64,000 nucleotides of DNA, from the NCBI GenBank assembly GCA_032622095.1, contig CP136061.1, forward strand, positions 4,956,505-5,020,504. Reading direction: 5' to 3'. Made by a program: the position numbers and the translations under genes. Positions 54,665 to 64,000 of this stretch are shown piece after piece (positions within the stretch are counted from its first letter, which is position 1; every line of letters begins with the position of its first letter). The notes beneath the pieces were generated by a model. The model worked only from the letters and a program-made list of their open reading frames with translations, was not told the DNA's origin and made no database searches. The stretch is from Siphonodentalium dalli. Its lineage: Eukaryota > Mollusca > Scaphopoda > Gadilida > Siphonodentaliidae.

Positions 54665-55840
54665 CTTACACAATGGTGACAAGTATGCATGCTGATTGAT
54701 TGTTATATTGTTAAGTTGTCCCCAGAAAAAAAGATATAGAGGTTTGGCATTATTAATAGACTAGTGTCCACGAATCTATGGTCTGAACACGAAGGAAATG
54801 CTTTGCTTTCAATTGCTTGGTGCTGCAGCAATAAGTTAGTGATCAATACTAAAAAAACAACTATATGCTAATACACACAGAGAACAATGATGACAAATGG
54901 AACTTTATAAAGGTTTACTTAAATAATAAGGAACTAAACAAGACAGAAAATCTTGAGCAAGAATCCTCCACAAAATTCTTAGGAATCCATAAAGATGAAA
55001 ACCTGACTTTCAAAAAACATGTGTCCTCTGTTTGTTCTAAAATGGTGACTGCCATATACCACATCAATAAAGATAAACACTTCTTTCCTGGTAGCGCACT
55101 TAAACATTATATTATGGTCTACGGTGTTCAAATGTGGGGACACGTCCCTGCGGTCAAAACAATTTTCATGCTTCAAAAACGCGTGATACGAGTTTTATGT
55201 AATAAGAAATATAGAAGCCACACAGCACCTCTCTTTAAAAAAGAAAATATACTCAAAATCTACGACATCCACAAAGTACAAGCGGCTGTTTTCATGCATG
55301 ATTGGTATCATATGCGCTTAATATAATCATTCACCGACATGTTTACCAAACGCAAAACCGGACCAGACACCCGGCAAAAGCACCCACTATTTAAAAAAAA
55401 ACCCAAGAACAGCTTGGTCCCAACAACTACCATTCCATTCTTTTCCAACAATATGGAACAACTTAGATAACGAATTTACATCATACCAATCCAGACACAA
55501 ATTCAAACGGCGTTTACATGCCGATTGCATTAAAAAATATGCTGCAACAATTAAATGCAAAAATCAACGATGTCCCGACTGTGTGGTAGCTCGTCAATAA
55601 GTGACTTCCCCTATATCGCAATCCTCAACCTCACTCACCACATTCCTACTCGACTTTCAAGGAACATCCCACTGACAAGAAAGAGACAAACCATCGAGTA
55701 ACCAATAAGCGATTTATCTAGACGTATACCCTCCATGTATATAACCCAGTTAAATGCAACCATTGTGTGATACATAATTATATAGCCGTGCATTGTACAA
55801 TAAATCTTGACCGCCTATCGTAACATCTTTTCTTCTTTAA

Positions 55841-55881
55841 GGGGGTGGCAGTAAGACAGTCTAGTCTGACTATGCCACCCC
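55841..55881 (+). other. 3'-UTR stem-loop of the non-LTR element
   Basis: A 10-bp perfect stem (55841-55850 with 55872-55881) encloses a 21-nt loop that is itself partly self-complementary. Its position just before the terminal short repeats fits the 3' hairpins that some CR1/L2-type reverse transcriptases recognise. Confidence 0.65.
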
Positions 55882-55946
55882 CTCAAATATACAATATAAT
55901 ATTTGTCAAATGTATTATGCATTAATATGTGTATATTGAAATAAAA

Positions 55947-55968
55947 TATCCTATCCTATCCTATCCTA
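55947..55968 (+). repeat. ATCCT tandem tail
   Basis: About four ATCCT units follow AATAAAAT and mark the 3' terminus of the non-LTR element. Copy B of the segmental duplication begins about 55 bp later. Confidence 0.85.
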
Positions 55969-56524
55969 ATGCAACACATTTTTAATCGAAATTCTTACCC
56001 ACCTTTTGACTATGTTTTAACACATGTAGTACGCGTACATGGATTACACAACAGGGAGTATATGCATGCTCACAATTAGTTTCACAAATGTGATTCGAGA
56101 TGGGGAAACTATGTTAGAAAGTATAACATGGAACAAAATACTCCTTACTGGAAATAGCAATTGTTTTTGAATCAACATTTAAACACACATCTTGCGTAAG
56201 TTGTGTGGGCATAAATTTGAATTAAATATATGGTATTTTCTAAGGTGTTGCTAGTTAAATGTCTTTGTGTTTTATTCCCAAATAGTTCCACTCATCTTGT
56301 GTTCCACAATATCTATATTCTTCATAATCAAATACCTAGCACTATATTACTAATTCTTATATATGAAACTGGGAATATAGAGGTTCGGAGTTCTGCATGG
56401 CATATCCATGGGATAGTATCCATACCCAGGGACATCTTCTGTAAGAGCCCAAAATCTAACAAAATTACTGTATTGTCTGTGTTGTTATAAATTCAGTTAA
56501 ATTTATTTGTCACATACTTATGCT

Positions 56525-56845
56525 TAAGGGACCTCGGTGGCTCAGTCGGTAAGGGGTACAAATCCAAAGCTATTCGCCCTTCAGTGACGACGATAAGGGT
56601 TCATATCCACATGTTTCCATATTGGACTTTGTAACTCGAAATCGTTATATGGTAGAGTTGCCATTTATTCGCCGATTGCCGGTGGTTTTCCGCCTATGGT
56701 CGTGTAGTTAACCAGCCATTGATATCACTCTTATAGTATTCGTAAGTGTGCGGATTTCCTCCACCACTAAAACTGGCAATGTCGTGATATTGCCTTAGTT
56801 GATGAAAGCGACATTAAACCTCAATCAATTTATCAATCGATCAAC
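56525..56845 (+). mobile_element. tRNA-derived SINE (copy B)
   Basis: Counterpart of the copy in unit A. The A box TGGCTCAGTCGG is kept, while the B box is GGTTCATATCC, with one change from consensus. The tail AGCGACATTAAACCTCAATC is followed by AATTTATCAATCGATC. Confidence 0.75.
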
Positions 56846-56938
56846 TGAGGCTTAATTGTATAAATACCGGTAGAGAAAAATGTATTTAGTTTGTTATTAT
56901 TATTTTTTTTTGCTTTTTGAGAAATTGTCGTAATAAGG

Positions 56939-56941
56939 TAT
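56939..56941. other. Empty insertion site (TAT) of the 2.2-kb transposon
   Basis: AAGG-TAT-CGG here corresponds to AAGG-TAT-element-TAT-CGG in copy A. It shows the element's ends and target duplication to the base. Confidence 0.9.
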
Positions 56942-57004
56942 CGGTATTTGATGTGATAGCACATCTACTTTAATTCGTCAACAACATAGAGTTATGTATT
57001 CAAA

Positions 57005-57740
57005 TTCGAAAAATGGTCATAGCTCCATCATAAAAGGTATTTTCATGTTATTAATCCACATACTCATATTAATTTGATAGGTATCCATGTAATCATAACA
57101 TTTGTTATCATCCGGATAAAAAGTTGATAAGTGACAAAACTCTGCCAGAAATGGTCGGATCGAATCAAAATTCAATGGTCGGATCGAATCCAAATTCAAA
57201 CTTGGTCGGAACTTTCTCATATGGAGGCCAAATACCATGTTTCATCAAATGCTGTCAAATACTATAATTCATGTTAACATCCGGACAACAAACTAATCGG
57301 CAAATTATAAGCCGAACAAGAGGCATAACTCCGTCAGTACTATTCAGAGCGAACCCTAATTCGAAACTGACCTGTATCAATCCACATACTAAATGTCAGC
57401 TATCGGATACTCATATTAAGTTGAGTTATCATCCGGACTACATAATAGTCAGCAAATTCTAAGAAGAAAAGGGGCATAACTCCGCCAGAAATCGTCTGAC
57501 CGTATAGACAATTGAACTCGATTGTGACGCATACCAAGTTTCATTACATTATGTCGAATACTATTCAAGTTAACATCCGGAAAACAAAATAATCGGAAAT
57601 TTCCAAGTCGAAAATGGGGCATAACGCTGTCGAAATAGTCGGACTAAACCCAAATGCGAACCGAATGAACTGACGCCCCCGCAAACGGTTCGAACAGGTA
57701 GACGGACGGACACCGTTCAATTCTATAGTCTCCCGAAATT
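57005..57740 (+). repeat. Degenerate approximately 147-152-bp tandem repeat (copy B)
   Basis: Counterpart of 47600-48320. One unit carries an extra small duplication, GGTCGGATCGAAT repeated at about 57153 and 57179, and a deletion removes about 40 bp near 57038 relative to copy A. Confidence 0.65.
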
Positions 57741-57782
57741 ATTTTTCTGGAAACAATTTTAACAACCAGCATCACATCCATT

Positions 57783-58120
57783 CAACACAGCCACTGACAC
57801 CATATTACATTTTTTACATTCGTGTGTCACTCGTATAAATACAGCCACTGACACCATATTACATTTATTACACTCGTGTTTCACTCGTATCAACACAGCC
57901 ACTGACACCATATTATATTTATTACACTCGTGTTTCACTCGTATCAACACAGCCACTGACACCATATTACATTTATTACATTCGTGTTTCACTCCTATCA
58001 ACACAGCCACTGACACCATATTACATTTATTACATTCGTGTTTCACTCCTATCAACACAGCCACTGACACCATATTATAATTATTACATTTATTACATTC
58101 GTGTTTCACTCGTATCAACA
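57783..58120 (+). repeat. 54-bp minisatellite, 6 units (copy B only)
   Basis: CAGCCACTG occurs at 57788, 57842, 57896, 57950, 58004 and 58058, an exact 54-bp spacing. The unit also contains CACCATATTACATTTATTAC and a TCGTGTTTCACTC stretch. Because 54 is 18 codons, the minus strand keeps an open 120-residue frame with an 18-residue repeat. That is a by-product of repeat length; copy A with one unit has no such frame. Confidence 0.92.
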
Positions 58121-58145
58121 CGGGCCACGGGGCTCTTCAACACGA

Positions 58146-58210
58146 TCCAATAACACATACAAGCTTCTATCCAACTGTCCAATAACACATACAAGCTTCT
58201 ATCCAACTGT
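58146..58210 (+). repeat. 32-bp direct duplication (copy B only)
   Basis: CCAATAACACATACAAGCTT and the following TCTATCCAACTGT occur twice in a row here and once in copy A (about 48449). It lies 17 bp from the donor side of the SRCR exon. Confidence 0.85.
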
Positions 58211-58226
58211 TACATATTGTACTCAC

Positions 58227-58526
58227 CCTGGCAGTCAACTCCAGCGTCCTGCGAGTGTCCACAGTAAAATGTCCGCGAATGGGAGCAATTCCATATTGCA
58301 GCCTCCTCCCCTGTACATGCGACGTCTCTCATCCATATAGGTCCCGTACCTTGTCCGTAGGTTGCAAGCATTCTGGCGATGCCTCCTCGAAATCCAAGCA
58401 TTTCGCACACGACAGCTGCATCAGAGTCACCCCATCCGCGATCGCACACTGTTCCCCATTGACCGTTCATATATACCTCAATTCGACCGGATGTTATTAT
58501 TGATCCACCAACTAGGCGAATGTTTT
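58227..58526 (-). CDS. SRCR domain exon, type 1 (copy B), internal exon of a multi-SRCR protein
   Basis: Paralogue of the exon at 48497-48805, 300 bp, with the same acceptor (TTGCAG, plus TTATCAG 6 bp upstream) and donor (GG|GTGAGT), both phase 1. Landmarks: NIRLVGG, SGRIEVYMNGQWGTVC, WGDSDAAVVC, LGFRGGIAR, YGQGTGPIWM, ACTGEEAAIWNC, FYCGHSQDAGVDC. All six cysteines are kept. It is three codons shorter than copy A in the loop after WGTVC and differs at about 17 other residues. These include charge changes (K to E before the LGF motif, T to R and N to D before ACTGEE) and changes in the loop before the fifth cysteine. Both sequences stay open, so selection on the fold with variable surface positions is likely. 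Confidence 0.9.
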
Positions 58527-58549
58527 CTGCAACTGATAAAGCACATCAA

Positions 58550-58935
58550 TTGGTCGATGTCACTCGATGTGTCGCAGTTACGACCTCATGTGCACCGATG
58601 TGCACCATTACTGTCTGCTTAATATATTAAATTTAATGTTGATGCCCGGTGTATATCGATGTATAGAGTTATTGTCTGCATAATATATTAAATTCAATGT
58701 TGATACTCGGTGTATATAGAAGTACATTCTTGCAGTACTGTCTGCATAATATAATAAATGCAATGTTGATGCCCGGCGTATATCGATGTACATCATTGCA
58801 GTGCTGTATGCATAATATATTAAATTCAATGTTGGTGCCCGGTGTATACCGTTGTGCAGGCTCACTGTCTGCATAATACAATAAGTTCAATGTTATGTTT
58901 GTGCCTTGTGTATATTGTTGATGTATATCAACCCA
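58550..58935 (+). repeat. 61-bp minisatellite beside SRCR exon type 1 (copy B), about 5 units
   Basis: Units with CTGTCTGC, TAATATATTAAATT and GATGCCCGGTGTATA start at about 58611 and continue, increasingly diverged, to 58935. It has fewer units than copy A and lacks the second copy of the GGTCGATGTCACTCGATG flank. Confidence 0.75.
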
Positions 58936-59918
58936 TTGAAATGGACTATCGATGAGTTATATTGGAACCATTCATTGGCCAAACGACTGATTCCTTAATG
59001 ATGGAGGTTTCGTAATATAACTCCATGAGTAATGATATACAATTATTTGGACAAGTCATTGAATGTTACGAAAGTGCAATTCCTTGATTCTTTAGTGTTT
59101 TTTCTGTAGCTATGTTATACTATATTTGGTGACAGATGTGCACTGTTGAGCTGTCAGCTCTAAAGCCATATTCGTGTTTGTAACGGACATTAGATAGTCT
59201 GCTTAACGTAGCGTCGCATCAGAACTAAACTGCTTTATCTACATTTTGGCGGGAAAATAAAATATTGGTATATCTCGTTTCGGTGCGGGATTTCCAGTCC
59301 GAAAATCACAAGATATCGGTCTACCAAATTTGAAAGCAGAGCTTGTGTAAATCTGTTCATCTCAAAATCTCACTTTTTTGACAGCTATATTGTTCTATCT
59401 CCACTGTGAACCAATTAATCTATTTATTTTGTACCACGTGATTATATAAATTTCAGTGCTGAAATGTATCTCTGACCTTCAATGAAAAAAAATGGAACCC
59501 GAACTTGACAGAGCGCCAGCGAAGTGACTAGTTGGCAATATTGCTTTTTCGCTCCTTGGTGTGAACATCTTATTTCTAGGATAATAACTTGATTAAAATA
59601 ACACAGAAATGGCGTGATTTGGGATTTTTGCAGGTTTATATGATTGAAGAACACGAACAACACTTAAAAAGAACGAAAACAAAAACAGAACAGTTTACAC
59701 AAATTGTTCTATCTCCAGTTCGTGATTGCACACAAGATATCATATGTTTTGTTTCGAGACTCGTCATATAATAGTATTTTACACCAGCCATCATACCCGC
59801 TGTGTAACATCTTCCAAAACAGAATGAGAAGATGTGAACCGGGGGGACCAAACTTTAAACTCGATTTCCCACAAAAATGAAAATATGAAGAGAACACTTT
59901 AGTTCTGACGCGACGATA
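58936..59918. other. Intronic DNA of copy B, no gene seen
   Basis: Matches 49346-50282. It holds an extra segment of about 41 bp at about 59281-59322 (GGTGCGGGATTTCCAGTCCG onward) not found in copy A. Confidence 0.55.
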
Positions 59919-60115
59919 GCTTTCTATAATATTGCATGGAAATGTTGGCAATATGTCTATCGGTCGATAGTTATCGAAGTTGTGTTTGTCCGCTGATTTA
60001 TACATTGGAATGGCGCTGGCTATAATATATTCACCCTAATTATGTGGTACTATTCCAGGTGCGAACGACCTGTTGATTATATGAGATTATGGAGTGGAAA
60101 TATAGTGGATCATCT
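59919..60115 (-). pseudogene. Non-LTR retrotransposon reverse-transcriptase remnant (copy B)
   Basis: Same remnant as 50283-50475: IINRSFAPGIVPH, an in-frame stop, then IPMYKSADKHNFDNYRPIDI-LPTF. A further stop interrupts the frame upstream. The FDNYRPI and LPTF signatures are intact while everything downstream has lost similarity. It does not represent a host gene. Confidence 0.75.
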
Positions 60116-61429
60116 CTGTAACGAGGATAACTGAAACTGTATTTTGTATTCCATCGTGTTACAAGGGAAATTATTTCTCCTCGTGTGGTTCCTGTGATGA
60201 GTATACTATTTCCTTCATGTGAAAATATTAAGTTAAAGAGGTGATGGCTGTCGTAAAATTTGAGAATGAATTCATTCCGGAGAAATCGCTGATAACGTGA
60301 TATGATGAGCTTATTTATTTGAGAGATTTGGCGGCAAAACTTCATAAGTAAACTCTAGAGAGTTTGAACCGGGAACATTGAACTTGTCAAGCATTCACAT
60401 ATGAGAAAACATACACAGGAAGTGAGCATGTAATTTGCAACACTGAAAAGAAAACATCCAGTAATGTGGCACAATGAATTAGAGCGTCAAACTTATCCTA
60501 GTCATAACTCATTTGTTTCACGGTCCAAAAGGGTCGAAAATGTATTAAAATATAACGAAATACTCATGTGCTTTGTAACGATCTAGAGAAGTGATAGGGA
60601 GTGATATTAACTTTTATTGTGTTTTTCACGAAAACGCTCTTTACTGTTTACCACATCAAAACATCCAGAAACGCTCTTTATTGTCCGGTAAAATTGGAAT
60701 CTCCTCGAACAACAAGTAATATGACTACCGCCCAATAGCCAACGAAACGGAGCAATTCTAGGTAACAACACTTGTGCCCAAACTCATTTGTAAATTTTGC
60801 AAACCCATTTTGCAATGAAGTTTAAAAAAATTGACAATATGATAGACCGAACCAAGACAGATATTAATAAACAAGTGAATATCAGGAACATGTTCAACAA
60901 ATAATTACCTTCACAATTAACAATGGCATTATGTATGTCGTATATGTATGGGTATATCCATTTAGTATATTAGATCAGATAATACAGCATACATAGATTG
61001 GAGACATGCACCGAAGAAACTCTCTATCTCATTGTCCGGGGAGTGTTAATTAGGCATCATGCATACATGTGTATATGACTACTGTTTTCCAGTTAATCAA
61101 GACGACATTGGCAGTTAGTTATCCCGCAAATTGTCGTTGTCCTAGTGAGTCTTATAAGTATGTTATAACATGGTGGTAATCGTTTTCTTGAAATCGCCTC
61201 TCGTCAAGGACTCGTGAATATTTCTCGTATACGATTCTCTATGATGTAATGTACACATCAGTGTATTCCGAATATCATTTATATTAATAAATGTAAGTTT
61301 GGTAGAAAACATTTTTTAACAGTTTAATTTGCATGTTGTTGCTCTTCTACGCTATGCTATGCTTTAATTGTCAAAGCTGCAGATTAATGCAGAACATGGA
61401 TATATACATATATACAATGGGGTCACTTA
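60116..61429. other. Intronic DNA of copy B, no gene seen
   Basis: Counterpart of 50476-51799, with scattered substitutions and short indels only. Confidence 0.5.
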
Positions 61430-61633
61430 CATTATCATCATCATCATCGTCGACGTCCCCATCGTCATCATCGTCCTCGACATTGTCTCATCATCAGTTT
61501 CATCATCATCATCATCACCATCCTCATCATCCTCATCATCATAATCATCATCATTGTCCATCATCATCATCATTATCATCATTATCGTCATCGCCATCAT
61601 CATCGTCATCATCATCATCATCATCGTCGTCGC
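61430..61633 (+). repeat. CAT/TCA-rich compound microsatellite (copy B)
   Basis: About 200 bp of CAT-type triplets, shorter than the 330-bp tract of copy A because one internal block is single here. The 108-residue plus-strand frame is a simple-repeat translation. Confidence 0.95.
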
Positions 61634-61783
61634 TAATCATCTTCATCTTGGCATCTTAGTGATTGTCGTCCTGGCAACGTTTATAACGTCATCATCAATA
61701 TCGTCGGTCTCATTTTGTAGATTAGGTACACATGATGTGTGTTCCTTTATACATAAGTATGATGTATACAATCATTAACTTAC

Positions 61784-62080
61784 CCGGACATTCCACCCCA
61801 GCATCATGGGTGTGTTGACAGCTATTTGTTCCCCATCCGTTGTGAGTGCAATCCCACACTGAAGTCTCATTTCCAGCGCATGTGACTTCGTCCAGCCAGA
61901 TTGGTCCCGTCCCGTGTCCATAGCTTCTGGCAATACCGCCTTGGAAACCAAGAGTCCTGCACACGATAGCTGCATCAGTATTATCCCATCCGCTGTTGCA
62001 GACCGTTCCCCATTGCTCGTCCCTATACACTTCAACTCGACCAGATGCTGTACTATTTCCACCAACTAACCGAATATCGC
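61784..62080 (-). CDS. SRCR domain exon, type 2 (copy B), internal exon of a multi-SRCR protein
   Basis: Paralogue of the exon at 52291-52587, also 297 bp, with identical acceptor (CATTTTAG) and donor (CCGG|GTAAGTT), both phase 1. Landmarks: GDIRLVGG, SGRVEVYRDEQWGTVC, WDNTDAAIVC, LGFQGGIARSYGHGTGPIWL, VTCAGNETSVWDC, SCQHTHDAGVEC. Six cysteines are conserved. Five residues differ from copy A within the exon (N/D before EQWGTVC, N/S after it, Q/H in YG.GTG, I/T before SVWDC, Q/H before DAG). It lies upstream of the type-1 exon of the same unit on the minus strand, with an intron of about 3.3 kb. Further upstream exons, including any signal peptide, would lie beyond 64000. Confidence 0.92.
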
Positions 62081-63242
62081 CTAAAATGGAACACACATGA
62101 AGTCGTTTAGTATCAAGCAAGTATGTGTATGTATATTTATTTTGTTGCTATTATTTTTGTAATGTGTTGGCCGTGCGCTCTCATATGTACACATATGTTG
62201 TAGATATTGCTAGACATCTACTTCTATTTATAACACGCCAATCAGCCCTCGGCCAATTGAAGCAATCTAATGAGGTTCGGTGACCGACCTTTATTTACTG
62301 TAAAATCTTTTAGTCGTCGCCTGTTCTATCAAACGGTCTGTCGTGATCATAACAAAATTCTGTATTATATTCGCGGCGCAGAGCTTGATTGACCAATTAT
62401 ATGCATTCCCGATCATTCAAACAAATAATTGGTTCAGCGAGGTGAGCATTACTAACATGGGCTGTGATACCATGTTTTTCACAACAAGCAAATGGAGGGA
62501 CCAAGCGACATGGAAAACAGGAGCGACACATCATGCCAAAGAAGATATAAACGTTAATAAAATGAAAGAACAGTTTGTAATAGCAAATATACTATACTAA
62601 ATCTTCATATCGATGGGGTGGTATATTCGGACGAATTGCATGGACATTGCTTTGTCGGGGAAATCTTGAAATTACTATCCTGAACACTGGCAAATTTAGA
62701 CCCCCACTCACCAACACAATAAAAAATGCAACCAACCACAGACCGTTTTACCGCAAAGGCAACAACTAACAGACATTCAGAATAAAAAGGTCGATAACCG
62801 GATCCCATTGGATAACTTGCGTCGGTCGAAAGTGCTGCTTGTGATATTATAAATCCGGCTTCGGATGTATATGTAATACATACATCCGATACGTAGAAAT
62901 AATCACAAGAAGAGAAGAGTAGTGGGATACTCTTTAATTAATCTAAGATCAACACACAAATACATATAAATATAGTTCACTGAAATACTGAAGATGGAGC
63001 GCATGGCGTCTTCCCGGGTGGATGTAGACCAATTTATTGGTCGAGGGCGGTAGAATAACTGTAAACACATACTCCATTATAAGATATGTGACAATGCGTT
63101 GAAATGTATGGGTGTAATATCGACTATATGGAATATTGATTGGTATTCACCGGACCAGGCTTGTAAGACTCACCATATATTTAATTGGTACGACAAACTC
63201 ACTGATTGTAAATTTCTCGGGCTGATTGGGTGTCATAAATAT
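62081..63242. other. Intronic DNA of copy B, no gene seen
   Basis: Counterpart of 52588-53755. The plus-strand frame found in copy A is broken here by indels near 62560-62575, which argues against coding function. Confidence 0.5.
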
Positions 63243-63347
63243 GTTATAAGCACGGCGCCCGATTTATAAGTGAAATAAACACCACTCGCGCCTGTCTGGC
63301 GCTTGTGATTTTTATTTCACTTATAAATGGGACACCGTGCTTATAAC
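63243..63347. mobile_element. Small palindromic (MITE-like) element, copy B
   Basis: Same arms as 53756-53852 (GTTATAAGCACGG... / ...CCGTGCTTATAAC), with a longer, rearranged loop containing GCGCCTGTCTGGCGC. Confidence 0.75.
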
Positions 63348-64000
63348 GTATATATCTCTCAATATCCTCTATATTAACTTGGACAAGAGACTTTCGTACC
63401 ACTTTTACAACTCAAAGCCGGTGTTTAGAATACAGTCCCTTGAAACCTTACTTGTCTCAGTTCCCATCAATACGATAATCATGATATATATGACCAGTCA
63501 CAACATACGGCCCGGGATTCTCATGATATATTGTGGCAATACGGGTATAAATCCCAGGTCATGTGTGGCGGAAATTCAGTTCGTTGTCAGCATGGTTGAT
63601 CTTATAGACGTAATGCTGATGAGGGAAGAGGGTTTCTTAGATTTGGATCTGGCATCAACCACGACGCCATGCATCACTTCAAGCCCCTTCAAGTCCGTGG
63701 TTTGATTTGAATGCGATTTCGGTTTCACGGACCTATCACCTCTTTGGATTTATGAAAAGCGACAAACGGTAGATGTGCTCGCTGATGGGCACCACTCATA
63801 GACGTTGCTAGTGTGGTCAGACTGGGGGTTAGACCATAACATTTCCAACTATATAAGATTTGGTCTAATAAAATGTTCCAACTGTATAGGATTAGGTTTT
63901 GAGTAATGCAAAATTCCAATATTGGCTTAATGGTTTAATAATTTGGGTTTATGTATATTTTAAGAGTATGGACTGTGTAAATAAAGACACTGGTAACAAG
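63348..64000. other. Right part of copy B, no gene supported
   Basis: Counterpart of 53853-54538. It is still within the duplicated unit when the window ends, so the duplication border lies outside. Confidence 0.5.

Larger units (their letters stand above)
54665..55968 (+). pseudogene. 5'-truncated non-LTR retrotransposon (CR1/L2-like), ORF2 3' part and 3' end
   Basis: This fragment starts near a degenerate YADD-type position (about 54683). It continues with IAWCCSNKLVINTKKT (about 54812-54860), matching the W-C-x-x-N-K-L-x-I-N-x-x-K-T block of reverse transcriptases. It shifts frame near 54862 and runs open from 54865 to 55326 through KFLGIHKDENLTFKKHVSSV, the palm/thumb end, and the C-terminal LQKRVIRVLCNKKYRSHTAP segment. 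A further shift leads to an FPTIWNNLDNEF...KRRL stretch and a stop at 55598-55600. The 3' part holds a stem GGGGGTGGCA/TGCCACCCCC (55841-55881), and the element ends in tandem ATCCT repeats (55947-55968). Frameshifts and 5' truncation make it inactive. These elements copy themselves by target-primed reverse transcription. Confidence 0.88.
56023..64000. repeat. Segmental duplication, copy B (runs off the window)
   Basis: Colinear with copy A from ACATGTAGTACGCGTAC (56024) to the last base of the window. It lacks the 2.2-kb transposon and has an expanded 54-bp minisatellite. It carries the same SINE, repeats, RT remnant and two SRCR exons in the same order and orientation. Confidence 0.93.

Noticed and set aside
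57759-58121. 120-residue repeat protein on the minus strand
   Set aside because: It exists only because the minisatellite period (54 bp) is a multiple of three; copy A, with one unit, lacks it.

Overview
The window looks like animal nuclear DNA, most likely from a bivalve mollusc. It is AT-rich. It has exon-sized scavenger-receptor cysteine-rich (SRCR) coding blocks with GT/AG splice borders and large introns, a tRNA-derived SINE with a 3' domain of the kind I recall from molluscs, CR1/L2-like retrotransposon remains, a piggyBac remnant and a very large satellite array. There is no bacterial gene organisation. The lineage call is inference from repeat style and SRCR content; no diagnostic host gene is present.

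Layout. (1) 1-4235: repeat-rich non-genic DNA with an approximately 1 kb terminal-inverted-repeat element (408-1401), the N-terminal remnant of a piggyBac-type transposase on the minus strand (1582-2305), and short tandem repeats beside the satellite edge. (2) 4236-40995, resuming at 41507-41715: about 420 head-to-tail copies of an 88-bp satellite. Multi-monomer blocks of 2,368, 2,195 and 2,986 bp are re-duplicated almost exactly within it. A 511-bp insert starting with a 160-bp palindrome (40995-41506) interrupts the array near its right edge. (3) 41716-44405: non-coding DNA with a degenerate approximately 143-bp periodicity. (4) 44406 to the window end: a tandem segmental duplication. Copy A is about 44406-54540 and copy B is 56023-64000 or beyond. 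Between them lies a 5'-truncated non-LTR retrotransposon (about 54665-55968).

Each duplicated unit carries the same features in order: SINE, approximately 147-bp degenerate repeats, SRCR exon type 1 (minus strand), a 61-bp minisatellite, an old reverse-transcriptase remnant, a CAT-rich microsatellite, SRCR exon type 2 (minus strand) and a small palindromic element. All four SRCR exons (62080-61784, 58526-58227, 52587-52291, 48805-48497 in transcript order) are open, six-cysteine, phase-1/phase-1 and on one strand. They could splice into one multi-SRCR receptor or secreted protein enlarged by exon-pair duplication. The first and last exons of that gene are not identifiable here.

The two units differ informatively. 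A 2,194-bp TIR transposon sits in copy A (45336-47529), and copy B has the exact empty site (56939-56941). A 54-bp minisatellite is expanded only in copy B, and the CAT-repeat lengths differ. The type-1 SRCR exon has diverged mainly by amino-acid-changing substitutions plus a 9-bp in-frame indel, while its splice borders are unchanged.
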